Assembly (NCBI RefSeq): GCF_019236475.1
Contig: NZ_JAFAIX010000004.1
Location: 558,001-622,000, forward strand
DNA: 64,000 nt
Direction: 5' to 3'
DNA from: Chitinophaga sp.
GTDB taxonomy: Bacteria; Bacteroidota; Bacteroidia; Chitinophagales; Chitinophagaceae
The notes below the pieces were generated by a model. It ran no database searches, was not told the DNA's origin, and saw only the letters and a list, made by a program, of their open reading frames with translations. The stretch's first letter is position 1. Every line of letters starts with the position of its first letter. Below, in pieces: positions 54,740 through 62,804 of this stretch. A program made the translations under genes and the position numbers.

Positions 54740-55192
54740 TTAATATTTTTTCTTCACCATATCCGCCACCACTTTATCGATGGGGAGAGTGACAGCACTT
54801 GAAGAGAAGTCTTCCCAATCAATCCATCTGGCTCTTTCCATTTCCTCTGTACCTTCGGGAACTTCAAAATCGAAAGGTGCCGTGATCACAGGCGCTATAA
54901 ACGCAGATACAGGTGTAACGAGGTAATAGATAGAGATAATCTGTGTTACATTATCGAAAGCAGAGATTTGGAAGAAATCAGTGGTATAGATATGTTCCAC
55001 TACTTTCACATCTTGTCCTAGTTCTTCTTGCCATTCTCGCACGATACATTCTAGGGTACCTTCTCCGAATTCGAGGCCACCGCCTGGGAATTTTGTATAG
55101 TAGCCACCGCGGATGTATTCATCGCTGACGAGGACTTGTTTTTTCTCATTGATCATGATGCCGTATACCCGGACATTGAAACCTGTTGTCAT
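54740..55192 (-). CDS. NUDIX hydrolase
   Basis: 150 residues. The Nudix box is complete: GGLEFGEGTLECIVREWQEELGQ, with GX5EX7REUXEEXGU near residues 37-59. The N-terminus FNVRVYGIMINEKKQVLVSDEY forms the first strands. It cleaves a nucleoside diphosphate linked to another moiety; the substrate is unknown. It is the last gene of a leftward run behind the CorA-like gene, with a 12-bp gap. Confidence 0.92.
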   Translation of the reverse strand: MTTGFNVRVYGIMINEKKQVLVSDEYIRGGYYTKFPGGGLEFGEGTLECIVREWQEELGQDVKVVEHIYTTDFFQISAFDNVTQIISIYYLVTPVSAFIAPVITAPFDFEVPEGTEEMERARWIDWEDFSSSAVTLPIDKVVADMVKKKY

Positions 55193-55204
55193 AATATCAG
55201 AAAG

Positions 55205-56143
55205 CTAGAACCATCTTTTCTTCATGAAATACCAGCTAATAATCACTGATATTGCCAGGGAGAGCATGATGGGGATATAAAATGCGTGAACGGTATGCTG
55301 ATAGGGAATATCCACGTTCATACCGTAGATACTGGCCACCAGCATAGGGAAAGTGAGTACGATGGTGATAGATGTCAGCCGTTTCATCACCACGTTCAAG
55401 TTGTTGGAGATGATGCTGGCAAATGCATCCATGGTACTACTCAGGATATTGGTGTAAACGTTGGCCATTTCCAATGCTTGGGAAGTATCAACGATTAGGT
55501 CGTTGAGGAATTCCTTTTCATCTTCATTGAGGCCGAGGAAATTGGTACGTTCCAGTTTCATCAGGAGCAGTTCGTTGCTGCGCAGGGCAGTGACGAAGTA
55601 TACCAGGCTTTTCTGGATACGCATGATGGCGAGCAGTTCCTCGTTACGATTGGAATCGTACAATTTCTGTTCCAGCATGTTTCTGCGCTGATTGATTTCC
55701 TTGAGATAGTCGAGGAAGTTGACTACTACTTTTTCGAAGATCTTCAGCACCATCATATTCCTTTTCTCTGGAGAGCGGTTATGGAAGGTATTGAGGAATT
55801 TCTTAATTGCAGTATTATCGAATGAGTTGACCGTAATAATCTGGTTGTGGGTCAGAATGATAACGATAGGAATAGTGATGTAAAAGGCATCGCTATCGGT
55901 AACAGCATTATTTTCTGTAGGTGTTTTGATGACGATCAGGCGAACTTTATCCTCCAGCTCATAGCGGGATCTTTCATCGATATCGAGTGAGTCCGTGAGG
56001 AAGTCCAGTGGGATGTCCAGTTCTTCAGACAGTTGATCGAATTCGCTTTGTTTCAGTGGGGGGGTAATATTAATCCAGGCGCCATCTTCCGGCGCCTGGA
56101 TTGCCACTGTTTTTGCATCAATATTTTTGAAATACTGGATCAT
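55205..56143 (-). CDS. CorA-family divalent cation transporter
   Basis: 312 residues. A soluble N-terminal domain with a long helical stalk (LDYLKEINQRRNMLEQKLYDSN) is followed by two C-terminal helices. The channel motif YGMNV lies at the end of the first helix (LTFPMLVASIYGMNVDIPYQ) and the tail ends WYFMKKRWF. CorA channels pass Mg2+ or related ions. It is shorter in its N-terminal domain than E. coli-type CorA only by normal family variation. Confidence 0.93.
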   Translation of the reverse strand: MIQYFKNIDAKTVAIQAPEDGAWINITPPLKQSEFDQLSEELDIPLDFLTDSLDIDERSRYELEDKVRLIVIKTPTENNAVTDSDAFYITIPIVIILTHNQIITVNSFDNTAIKKFLNTFHNRSPEKRNMMVLKIFEKVVVNFLDYLKEINQRRNMLEQKLYDSNRNEELLAIMRIQKSLVYFVTALRSNELLLMKLERTNFLGLNEDEKEFLNDLIVDTSQALEMANVYTNILSSTMDAFASIISNNLNVVMKRLTSITIVLTFPMLVASIYGMNVDIPYQHTVHAFYIPIMLSLAISVIISWYFMKKRWF

Positions 56144-56175
56144 TAGGTGGGTAGGAAAGGGAGGGAGACACGGAT

Positions 56176-56961
56176 TTATCGGATCTGCATTTGCCCTTCG
56201 AAAACGAGGGTCGCAGGGCCGCAGAGCCAGATATTTTCGAAGCTACGTTCGCCGGTTTTGGTGAATTTTACTTCCAGTTGTCCGCCCAAAGTTTGTACAG
56301 GTACAACATATTCGTGTTCTTCTTTTCCAGCAAATGTCAGTGCAGCGGCGGTAACGCCGGTTCCGCAGGAGTAGGTTTCATCTTCCACGCCTCTTTCGTA
56401 GGTACGAACGAAGATACCATCTTCATAAGGTTGAACGAAGTTGACATTGGTACCCACTGCAGCAAATCTTTCGTTGTAGCGGATTTTGCGGCCTTCGTCG
56501 AAAACGTCTGTGGATTGAACGTCGTCTACGAATTTCACGAAGTGAGGGGAGCCGGTATTCAGGTAGAAGTAGAGGGGACCATGTTCCACATCATCTACAT
56601 CCTGCATTTTAAGGTTGACCCAGCTATCGCCATCGATGGTGGCTTCGTGGGGGCCATCTACTGCGATGAAGGAGAGTGAACCGTTGCCGATACCCATTTT
56701 ATGGGCGAATGCCACGAGGCATCTGCCGCCATTGCCGCACATGGTACCTTCGCGGCCATCAGCATTATAATATTTCATCGCGAAGTCGTAATCTTCGCTG
56801 TTATTGAGCAGCATAAGTCCGTCTGCGCCAATGCCGAAGCGGCGGTCGCAGAGTTCGTGCACTTGTTCGTCTGTCAGCCAATTGTACTGACCATCGCGGT
56901 TGTCCATGATAACGAAGTCGTTGCCGGTGCCCTGGTATTTATAGAAATGAATCTGGTTCAT
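56176..56961 (-). CDS. dapF: Diaminopimelate epimerase
   Basis: 261 residues from ATG 56961; a GTG two codons earlier (56967) is in frame. It opens with FYKYQGTGNDFVIMDN. The two catalytic cysteines are in GTMCGNGGRCLVAFAH and ETYSCGTGVTAAAL. It interconverts LL- and meso-diaminopimelate, giving the cross-linking residue of peptidoglycan and the lysine precursor. It is leftward with the CorA-like gene 32 bp behind it. Confidence 0.96.
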   Translation of the reverse strand: MNQIHFYKYQGTGNDFVIMDNRDGQYNWLTDEQVHELCDRRFGIGADGLMLLNNSEDYDFAMKYYNADGREGTMCGNGGRCLVAFAHKMGIGNGSLSFIAVDGPHEATIDGDSWVNLKMQDVDDVEHGPLYFYLNTGSPHFVKFVDDVQSTDVFDEGRKIRYNERFAAVGTNVNFVQPYEDGIFVRTYERGVEDETYSCGTGVTAAALTFAGKEEHEYVVPVQTLGGQLEVKFTKTGERSFENIWLCGPATLVFEGQMQIR

Positions 56962-57057
56962 GAGCACAAATATAATTTAGATATCCTGGACATGCAAAAT
57001 ATCAAATGGTTATATAAAGGAGCCATCCTCATTGTGGGGAATGGCTCCTGTTAAGTA

Positions 57058-57936
57058 TTATATCGCTGCGATAATTTCCAGGCCTTTTTTGATCAGGTTA
57101 GACACAGCAGCGCCGCCGTCTTTACTGAATTCCTGGCGAATTCTGTTGGCAACAATAGCGCTCACAGAGAGGCATTGATGGCCGAGTACGCGTCCCATAC
57201 CGTAGATACCAGAAGTTTCCATTTCGAAGTTGGTAATACGGTGATGATTATACGAAAATCCGGTGAGGTTATCAATCAGGTTAGGATTGGAGAGAGTACC
57301 TCTGAGTACGCGACCTTGTGGGGCGTAGAAGCCAGGGCAGGTAACGGTGATACCATGATGGAAACCTTCTCCGAAGTGGCTGGAGAGGGAGTTCGCGGCT
57401 GCGAAGATGGTAGGACTAGCGCTACCAGGGTGCAGGGCTACTTGACCTCGGAAAGCTTCCAGCAGTTGTTTTTCTTCTTCTGTTGTTTCGAAAGCGTAGT
57501 AAGGCATGAGGTTGTCCAGGCCAAGACCGTAGGATGAAACCACGAAGCTATCTACCGGAATGCTCTCTTGCAAAGCGCCGGAGGTACCGAGGCGAATGAT
57601 TTGCAGGGAGGTCAGGTCTTTTTTTACCAGGCGGGTATTGAAATCGATATTTACCAGTGCGTCCAGTTCATTGAAAACGATATCGATATTATCTGTACCG
57701 ATACCAGTAGAAACCACAGATAAACGTTTATTGCCGATATATCCGGTATGTGTCACAAATTCGCGGTGTTGGAATTTACCTTCAATTTTATCGAAGTGTT
57801 GACTAACAGCAGGAACTCTGTCGGGGTCGCCAACAGTGATGATGGTGTGTGCCAGTTCTTCAGGTCTTACATCGAGATGATATACGGCGCCGCGGTTATT
57901 AATAATCAGTTCTGATTCAGCAATACGTTTATCCAT
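57058..57936 (-). CDS. Nucleoside phosphorylase (uridine phosphorylase-like)
   Basis: 292 residues from ATG 57936; an in-frame GTG at 57957 is the alternative. TIITVGDPDRVPAVSQHF is the phosphate-binding start, IIRLGTSGALQE follows, and NFEMETSGIYGMGRVLGHQCLS carries the ribose-binding Glu-Met-Glu signature. It is an NP-I family enzyme that splits nucleosides with phosphate. Base specificity (uridine or a purine) is uncertain. A role together with the distant NupC-like importer is possible but only inferred. Confidence 0.9.
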   Translation of the reverse strand: MDKRIAESELIINNRGAVYHLDVRPEELAHTIITVGDPDRVPAVSQHFDKIEGKFQHREFVTHTGYIGNKRLSVVSTGIGTDNIDIVFNELDALVNIDFNTRLVKKDLTSLQIIRLGTSGALQESIPVDSFVVSSYGLGLDNLMPYYAFETTEEEKQLLEAFRGQVALHPGSASPTIFAAANSLSSHFGEGFHHGITVTCPGFYAPQGRVLRGTLSNPNLIDNLTGFSYNHHRITNFEMETSGIYGMGRVLGHQCLSVSAIVANRIRQEFSKDGGAAVSNLIKKGLEIIAAI

Positions 57937-58046
57937 TTTATAAATTTTTATTTTCACTAATTCGTTTCAAACTCTTATTCAGAGCCCAATATTCATATGT
58001 TCTGACCTATTATCAAAATATTTTTTTAGATATTTTTTAAATAATA

Positions 58047-58077
58047 TTTGGTGGTTATCAGAATTTTCCTACTTTTG
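58047..58077 (+). promoter_or_regulatory. Promoter of the tRNA-Cys gene
   Basis: TTTG at 58047-58050 and TACTTTTG at 58070-58077, spaced 19 bp, match both elements of the Bacteroidota promoter (TTTG, TAnnTTTG). Transcription would start near 58084, about 57 nt before the tRNA. Confidence 0.75.
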
Positions 58078-58140
58078 CAATCCCAACAACGAAACAGCAT
58101 GTTGCTAAACGGGTTAAAAATAGTAACATTGCAAATATAA

Positions 58141-58211
58141 GGTTTCATGGCCGAGTGGCTAGGCAGAGCTCTGCAAAAGCTCGTACAGCGGTTCGAATCC
58201 GCTTGAAACCT
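58141..58211 (+). tRNA. tRNA-Cys (GCA)
   Basis: 71 nt without encoded CCA. The acceptor stem GGTTTCA pairs with TGAAACC. The anticodon stem GAGCT/AGCTC closes the loop CTGCAAA with anticodon GCA at 58173-58175. The T arm GCGG-TTCGAAT-CCGC is canonical. A good promoter lies upstream and a terminator directly downstream. Confidence 0.96.
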
Positions 58212-58214
58212 CTG

Positions 58215-58242
58215 AAAAGAGCTGCTGAAAAGCAGCTCTTTT
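58215..58242 (+). terminator. Terminator after tRNA-Cys
   Basis: AAAAGAGCTGCT (58215-58226) pairs with AGCAGCTCTTTT (58231-58242) around a GAAA tetraloop, followed by more T residues. Confidence 0.92.
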
Positions 58243-58268
58243 TTGTTTTATGCTAGTGGGAGACGCAT

Positions 58269-58859
58269 TTACAATTCCCTAATAATCTCCTTGTAATCTA
58301 CCTGAAAACCGGGCATGGCAGTGCCTTCTACTCTGAAAGTCCATACTTCCGTATTTCCAATATAGGTATTAAACACAGCTTTGATGTGGGCAGCAATGAA
58401 GTCGGGCTGATTTTCTAATTTCCCACCGGAGGCGATCGCCAGGTATATTTTTTTGCCATTAAAGCGGCCTTTTCTGGCGCCATTTTCATCATAATCATAC
58501 GTTACGCCCACGCGGACCAGTTGATCTATCCAGGCTTTTAATAAGGCGGACATTCCAAAGTTGTGCATAGGTGTACCAATCACCAATATATCTGCATTCC
58601 TTACATCGTTCACCACTGCATCGGCATATGTCAACCATTTTTGTTCGGCTTCATTTAAGGCAGCAGGATGCTTATAAAAACCGTCTATCAGATTGCCATC
58701 TAAAAACGGTGGTGCTGTTTTCGTTAGATCCCTTTCCATGACTACATCAATTTCCTGTTTCCTGATTAATGTATCAATAATAGCTGAGCTCAGGCCCTTG
58801 CTATAGGATTTGCTTTCTCGTGCACTGGAAATAATATGCAGCGCAGTTTTCTTTGTCAT
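58269..58859 (-). CDS. FMN-dependent NADH-azoreductase (flavodoxin-like)
   Basis: 196 residues. ALHIISSARESKSYSKGLS is the FMN phosphate loop. GTPMHNFGMSALLKAWIDQLVRVGVTYDYDENG (in parts) and IYLAIASGGKL follow the AzoR/quinone reductase family. It reduces quinones or azo compounds with NADH. A 7-4-7 bp palindrome sits directly upstream of the start codon, suggesting repression by a dedicated regulator. Confidence 0.92.
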   Translation of the reverse strand: MTKKTALHIISSARESKSYSKGLSSAIIDTLIRKQEIDVVMERDLTKTAPPFLDGNLIDGFYKHPAALNEAEQKWLTYADAVVNDVRNADILVIGTPMHNFGMSALLKAWIDQLVRVGVTYDYDENGARKGRFNGKKIYLAIASGGKLENQPDFIAAHIKAVFNTYIGNTEVWTFRVEGTAMPGFQVDYKEIIREL

Positions 58860-58861
58860 AA

Positions 58862-58879
58862 AATGATATGTTTATCATT
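58862..58879. promoter_or_regulatory. Operator-like palindrome at the azoreductase start
   Basis: AATGATA-TGTT-TATCATT is a perfect 7-bp inverted repeat with a 4-bp spacer, ending 2 bp upstream of ATG 58859 on the leftward strand. Its symmetry fits a dimeric winged-helix repressor. Confidence 0.45.
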
Positions 58880-59128
58880 ATGACGATTGATTATTCAAAA
58901 CGGGGACAGGCTGGAGACATTTTAATCAGCATGTACTGTCTGGGATTAAGCAGCAGCAGCTATTTTTAGGGAGACAACTACTGCACCATACTCATTTTGT
59001 TACACTAATGATCGAATTGAAATTTCTATTATCTCTCGCGTATTTTTTTCAAAAATAGATGCTATTTATTTAGTACTTCGCCTGTAGCAATGTGTCTTTA
59101 GTGTGGTAGATCTTTCGGTTGTTTTTAA
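58880..59128. other. Intergenic DNA without recognisable gene
   Basis: The gap between the divergent azoreductase start and the kinase 3' end totals about 425 bp. In this part I see no coding pattern, no consensus promoter and no strong hairpin. Confidence 0.5.
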
Positions 59129-59130
59129 AA

Positions 59131-59156
59131 AAAGCAGCCGGCCAGGAATGGCCGGC
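59131..59156 (-). terminator. Terminator of the histidine kinase transcript
   Basis: GCCGGCCA (59137-59144) pairs with TGGCCGGC (59149-59156). Read leftward the stem is followed by GC and a T-run of about seven. It lies 130-150 bp beyond the kinase stop. Confidence 0.7.
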
Positions 59157-59167
59157 GATGCAGGAAT

Positions 59168-59305
59168 TTACCTCCCGGAAAACGGAGGTAGAAAAGCGCG
59201 CTGTAGAAACAGCGAGCATACGTATAACAATCGAATGTGCGTTTAGGTATTTGTTTGATTATGGTGCTTATAAATATTTAGAGATCAGACTGCCGGCAGT
59301 CTGAT
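59168..59305 (-). other. Hairpin-rich 3' untranslated region of the kinase gene
   Basis: Three further hairpins precede the terminator: TACCTCC/GGAGGTA (59169-59190), CGCTGT/ACAGCG (59199-59214), and a 24-bp palindrome, GATCAGACTGCC and its complement, at 59282-59305 that includes the kinase stop codon. Confidence 0.5.
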
Positions 59306-59998
59306 CGCGATGCTAAATGTTTGTGGTGTGCAGGTGGCACTGATAGTACCGCCTAGCAATTGTATATTTTTCTGACAGATGTAGAGGCCAAGTCCGCAGC
59401 CAGTGTGATGATGGTCCAGTTGCACGGCGGGTTGGAAAATATCTTGTAATCTATCTTCTGGAAAATGATCGAATTGATTGGTGACAGTCATCATGAGTAC
59501 TCCAGCGAAGAATGCTACTTCCATGTGCACATTTGTGTTGATGGGAGCATATCTGATCGCATTGGAAAAAACATTATCCAGGATGAGGTCTAGTCGAGAG
59601 GTATCTGTGTAGATACTTCCTTTAGGGAAAAAAGAAGTTGTGAGGGTGCGGTGTTGAAGTTCTGCCTGTTGTCGATAATGGGAGAAGGCAGTGCTGCAAT
59701 AGTCCGCGATACTACAGATATCCTTTACTAGGTTATCTTCCTGTGGTTTTGAAAACCGGTAGATATTATTTACCTGTGTTTTCATTGCCTGTACCTGGAT
59801 CATAATTTCTTCCAGGGTTTCGGCCGGATTGGAGGGGGCCAGCCGGTAATTGTTCCAAGCTGCAAAAATGTTGCTCAGTTTATTTTGCAAGGTATGACTG
59901 AGGGCATACATGGATAATAATAATTGCTCCCGTGTTAAGTTATCATCGGGGAGGCTGCCAGTGACAGTTGCTCTTTGGGTTTCGGAATCCGCCATCAA
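59285..59998 (-). CDS. Orphan sensor histidine kinase without a sensor domain
   Basis: 237 residues. A phospho-acceptor-like helix (MYALSHTLQNKLSNIFAAW) carries His near residue 34 but lacks the acidic residue that usually follows it. The ATPase domain has the N box LDLILDNVFSNAIRYAP and G box GCGLGLYICQKN, and a weak D/F region. There is no membrane segment and no PAS, GAF or other sensor part, and no response regulator is near. Either partner proteins supply the input or it is not a classical kinase. Upstream lies the structured element at 60071-60194. Confidence 0.75.
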   Translation of the reverse strand: MMADSETQRATVTGSLPDDNLTREQLLLSMYALSHTLQNKLSNIFAAWNNYRLAPSNPAETLEEIMIQVQAMKTQVNNIYRFSKPQEDNLVKDICSIADYCSTAFSHYRQQAELQHRTLTTSFFPKGSIYTDTSRLDLILDNVFSNAIRYAPINTNVHMEVAFFAGVLMMTVTNQFDHFPEDRLQDIFQPAVQLDHHHTGCGLGLYICQKNIQLLGGTISATCTPQTFSIAIRLPAV

Positions 59999-60070
59999 TT
60001 GCAGGTTTTGAGGTAAAAAAAACAGTCACGTGCAATATAAATAAAAAAATATGCGCGGGACTCTTACGAT

Positions 60071-60229
60071 GTCGCGATCGGGCGGTTGTAGGAAACCTTT
60101 TGAGCACGCACAAAGAAGAGCCCGCGCAATGACGCAGGCTAGCTTCTCCGTCTAGTGGCTCCTTCGAAATTTCCTACATTTCCCGATCCACGGTGACGAA
60201 AAGCAGCGTCCAAATATTTTTGGGGCTGC
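60071..60229. ncRNA. Unidentified structured RNA candidate (or palindromic element)
   Basis: Nested helices: GATCGGG (60076-60082) with CCCGATC (60182-60188); TGTAGGAAA (60087-60095) with TTTCCTACA (60170-60178); GAAG-AGCC (60115-60122) with GGCT-CTTC (60157-60165, one bulge). Inside the last lie two small hairpins, GCG/CGC (60124-60135) and CTAG/CTAG (60139-60155), forming a three-way junction. A separate hairpin GCAGC...GCTGC spans 60203-60229. Read leftward the element ends before a T-run (60049-60043) and precedes the kinase start. Strand is undecided. No SRP, tmRNA or RNase P signature is visible. A miniature transposable element with inverted ends is the alternative. Confidence 0.5.
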
Positions 60230-60269
60230 AAAATACAAAATACGCAAATTAAATTGAAAAGTCTATTAA

Positions 60270-60321
60270 AATAGGCCCTATTAACAGGTGGTTAACTTTA
60301 ATAGGTGCTATATTAACATGG
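60270..60321 (+). promoter_or_regulatory. Two operator-like direct repeats upstream of the XRE gene
   Basis: A 22-bp word occurs twice, at 60270-60291 and 60300-60321, in the form AATAGGnnCTAnnTAACAnGG-like with small differences and a 30-bp start-to-start distance, about three helical turns. They lie directly upstream of the -7 box of the small HTH gene. Confidence 0.45.
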
Positions 60322-60327
60322 CCTATG

Positions 60328-60335
60328 TAAATTTG
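60328..60335 (+). promoter_or_regulatory. -7 box of the XRE gene
   Basis: TAAATTTG matches TAnnTTTG and ends only 5 nt before ATG 60341, so the transcript would be nearly or fully leaderless. Confidence 0.5.
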
Positions 60336-60340
60336 ACTGA

Positions 60341-60583
60341 ATGTCAGTCAAAAAACAACATATAACCGACGAAGAATATTATGCAAGGCTGGGCCATCGG
60401 ATAAAGCAACTCAGGGTAGATGCTGATTTTATCAGTGCAGAATCCTTTGCACGGGAATATAATATTGGGAGAACCCAATATCTGGCGTATGAAAAAGGTA
60501 AGAATATGACACTGGAAACCCTTTTACGTCTTGCCCGCGTCCACGAAATGACGGTAGAGGAGTTGATACGTGGCATAGAATAA
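60341..60583 (+). CDS. Small XRE-family HTH regulator
   Basis: 80 residues. A helix-turn-helix of the Cro/CI type fills the protein: LGHRIKQLRVDADFISAESFAREYNIGRTQYLAYEKGKNMTL (in parts), then LLRLARVHEMTVEELI. There is no ligand or protease domain. Two direct repeats and a -7 box directly upstream suggest autoregulation. It precedes the sigma factor/FecR/SusC locus but has its own promoter, and a role in that locus is unproven. Confidence 0.85.
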   Translation: MSVKKQHITDEEYYARLGHRIKQLRVDADFISAESFAREYNIGRTQYLAYEKGKNMTLETLLRLARVHEMTVEELIRGIE

Positions 60584-60784
60584 TTTTACTTCCAATCTTT
60601 TCGAATGTGTGCCAGGAAGATACTTCTCCAGGGTATACTTCCGTATGCCATCTGCTGTCTCTTTTTTCCAATTTTCCTCCAAAAGATCAGTGCTGTTACG
60701 GATCTCTCCTTCTTTTTTATTTTACTACTCGTATATTTATCCCCGGATTCACAAGATAAAATCAACAAGGAAAATATCGGTGGA

Positions 60785-61369
60785 GTGAGTGTAGCGTATC
60801 ATTTATACCAGGAGCAGGAATTGCTGGAACGCATCGGAGAGGGCGATGAGCAGGCGTTTGCCGTCTTCTTCCGAGAGTTGGCGCCTGTTGTTCGGGCGCA
60901 TATTCGCTGTATCCTCCAAGATGATGAAGAGGCTTTGGAAGTGCTCCAGGAAACTTTCATCCGGGTATGGTTGCAAAGGGATAAACTCGCAGCCATTGAG
61001 CACTTGGTAGCCTATATTAAGCAAATTGCAGCCAGGCAGTGTTTTTCCTTAATGCATCGGAATGCGCTGCGTAGGAAAAGACTGGAGGAGCATATACCTG
61101 GTACTGTTGTGAACAATGAAGGTGAACAATTATTATCGTATAAAGAAGCGCAGCAAGTGCTGCATGATGCTGTAGCAGATTTACCAGCACAACGCAAACA
61201 AATTTACCTATTGAGCCGATCCAAAGGGCTTAGCACCTTGGAAATCGCCAGTGAACTGAATCTTTCCCATAGTTATGTACGCAATACTTTAAGTACTGCT
61301 CAGCAATTTATCCGGGAACGCCTGCGTAAAGCAGGAAAGCATCTGCCTATCTTACTGCTGATGCTCTAA
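60785..61369 (+). CDS. ECF sigma factor (FecI-like)
   Basis: 194 residues from GTG 60785 (MSVAYHLYQEQELLERIGEGD), the length and start expected of this group; longer in-frame starts to 60605 would add an unrelated hydrophobic stretch. Region 2 contains DDEEALEVLQETFIRVWLQRDKLAAI, and region 4 contains DLPAQRKQIYLLSRSKGLSTLEIASELNLSHSYVRNTLSTA. It would direct transcription of the downstream receptor locus when released by the FecR protein encoded 79 bp downstream. Confidence 0.93.
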   Translation: MSVAYHLYQEQELLERIGEGDEQAFAVFFRELAPVVRAHIRCILQDDEEALEVLQETFIRVWLQRDKLAAIEHLVAYIKQIAARQCFSLMHRNALRRKRLEEHIPGTVVNNEGEQLLSYKEAQQVLHDAVADLPAQRKQIYLLSRSKGLSTLEIASELNLSHSYVRNTLSTAQQFIRERLRKAGKHLPILLLML

Positions 61370-61448
61370 AAAAATTTTTTTATTGAGATGAGTACAACCG
61401 GATACTTACCATGGTTTAGTATGTGATAGACCTTTATTCCGGCATTTT

Positions 61449-62603
61449 ATGGAGCAGCAACGAATTGTGTATTTATTGGGCCAGCGGGCAGCCAACCGGC
61501 TTTCTGTAGCAGAACAGCAGGAGTTTGAACAGCTCTTGGAAAATCCTGCTATGGAGGAGGCTTTTGTGCAGGCTGCGGCATCCATGGAAGTACCGCCGGA
61601 GTGGGTAACCGCCTACGATGAACCACTGGAAAGAATATTGGAGGCTACGCTGGCATATGACCGCCCACCGGTGCGTCGCATGACGCCTGTGTTCAGAAAA
61701 CTGGCTGTCGCGGCAGCAATAGCTTTACTGGTTGGCGCAGGTTTATATATGCTGCAATCTCCTCGTCAGCAACCGCCATTGGCATATGCACATCCAGCGC
61801 CCATTATACCTCCCGGCCATACGGGGGCTATTCTCACTTTAGACGATGGATCGCAGGTGGTGTTGGACAGTTTGGGTAACGGTTGGAGAACTACGCAGTC
61901 GGGCGCCCGCCTCCAGATTACCAATGGGCAGCTCCAATATACCAGCGAAGGGACAGGTGGTAAAATAGCTATTAATACCACCGGAACGCCCAAAGGACGC
62001 CAGTTTGCACTGGTATTGCCAGATGGAACGAAAGTATGGCTCAATTCTGAGAGTAGCATTACTTATCCGACCGCCTTCAGCGGAAAAGAGCGTTCTGTAA
62101 AGCTCAACGGCGAAGCTTATTTTGAAGTGGCGGCAGATCCTCATCATCCATTTATTGTACAAGTAACCGACCAGACATCTATTGAGGTGCTGGGAACTGA
62201 TTTTAATATTAAAGCCTATAGTAATGATGCCCGCATGGAAGCTACTCTCGTGAGTGGAGCGGTTCGCGTGGCACATGGTCAGGATAAAAACCTCCTGAAA
62301 CCAGGACAGCAGGCCCGAATGACATCGTCCGGCATGACAGTACTGTCGGATGTAGATATAGAAAACGTCATAGCATGGAAGAACGGACTATTCAACTTTG
62401 AAGGTATTCAATTAGCGGATGCCATGCACCAGATTGAGAGATGGTATAATATAAAGGTGCAATATGAAAATGGTATTCCGGATATACGGTTTGGAGGTAA
62501 AGTCAACCGCAATATTTCACTGAATGAGTTACTGCGTATCCTAGCACGCGCTGATCTCAAATTCAGACTGGAGAGCGACAGACTAACCATTTTACGCAGA
62601 TAG
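61449..62603 (+). CDS. FecR-family anti-sigma factor
   Basis: 384 residues. The cytoplasmic N-terminus (about 1-85) precedes one membrane helix (LAVAAAIALLVGAGLYML, about 85-102). The FecR domain has LPDGTKVWLNSESSITYP, FSGKERSVKLNGEAYFEVA and IEVLGTDFNIKAYSND. The C-terminal DUF4974 part has MHQIERWYNIKVQYE and NISLNELLRILARADLKF. It relays receptor state across the membrane to the upstream sigma factor. The order sigma, FecR, SusC is the classic cell-surface signalling locus. Confidence 0.94.
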   Translation: MEQQRIVYLLGQRAANRLSVAEQQEFEQLLENPAMEEAFVQAAASMEVPPEWVTAYDEPLERILEATLAYDRPPVRRMTPVFRKLAVAAAIALLVGAGLYMLQSPRQQPPLAYAHPAPIIPPGHTGAILTLDDGSQVVLDSLGNGWRTTQSGARLQITNGQLQYTSEGTGGKIAINTTGTPKGRQFALVLPDGTKVWLNSESSITYPTAFSGKERSVKLNGEAYFEVAADPHHPFIVQVTDQTSIEVLGTDFNIKAYSNDARMEATLVSGAVRVAHGQDKNLLKPGQQARMTSSGMTVLSDVDIENVIAWKNGLFNFEGIQLADAMHQIERWYNIKVQYENGIPDIRFGGKVNRNISLNELLRILARADLKFRLESDRLTILRR

Positions 62604-62719
62604 CACTGGATTAACAGCTTTTCAGGCTTACCAACTAAAAATTCGCAATGGTCTCCATTGTATCGGCATTGTATTGCCATTATGACAACGGGATGTAAAA
62701 GAGAGCCGTAAAAAACAAA

Positions 62720-62747
62720 ACCGTTTCAGGGTGAGAGCTGAAACGGT
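62720..62747 (+). terminator. Hairpin between fecR and the susC-like gene
   Basis: ACCGTTTCAG (62720-62729) pairs with CTGAAACGGT (62738-62747) around GGTGAGAG. No direct T-run follows (a short one begins about 15 nt later), so it may attenuate rather than end transcription. The rest of the 200-bp gap shows nothing clear. Confidence 0.5.
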
Positions 62748-62804
62748 GGCGGTCGGGTCAATTTTTCAGATATAGCTTTTATTAACCAAAACCGTAACAA
62801 ATCT

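Noticed and set aside
58141..58211. tRNA-Cys as an integration site of a mobile island
   Set aside because: No integrase, no repeated 3' tRNA end downstream and no phage or conjugation genes follow.
59119..59304. 61-codon frame after the azoreductase gap
   Set aside because: It runs through hairpins and the kinase terminator, with no start signal and no recognisable motif.
60071..60229. Structured element as tmRNA, SRP RNA or RNase P RNA
   Set aside because: No tRNA-like end, no GGAAGCA-type SRP tip and no RNase P core sequence on either strand.
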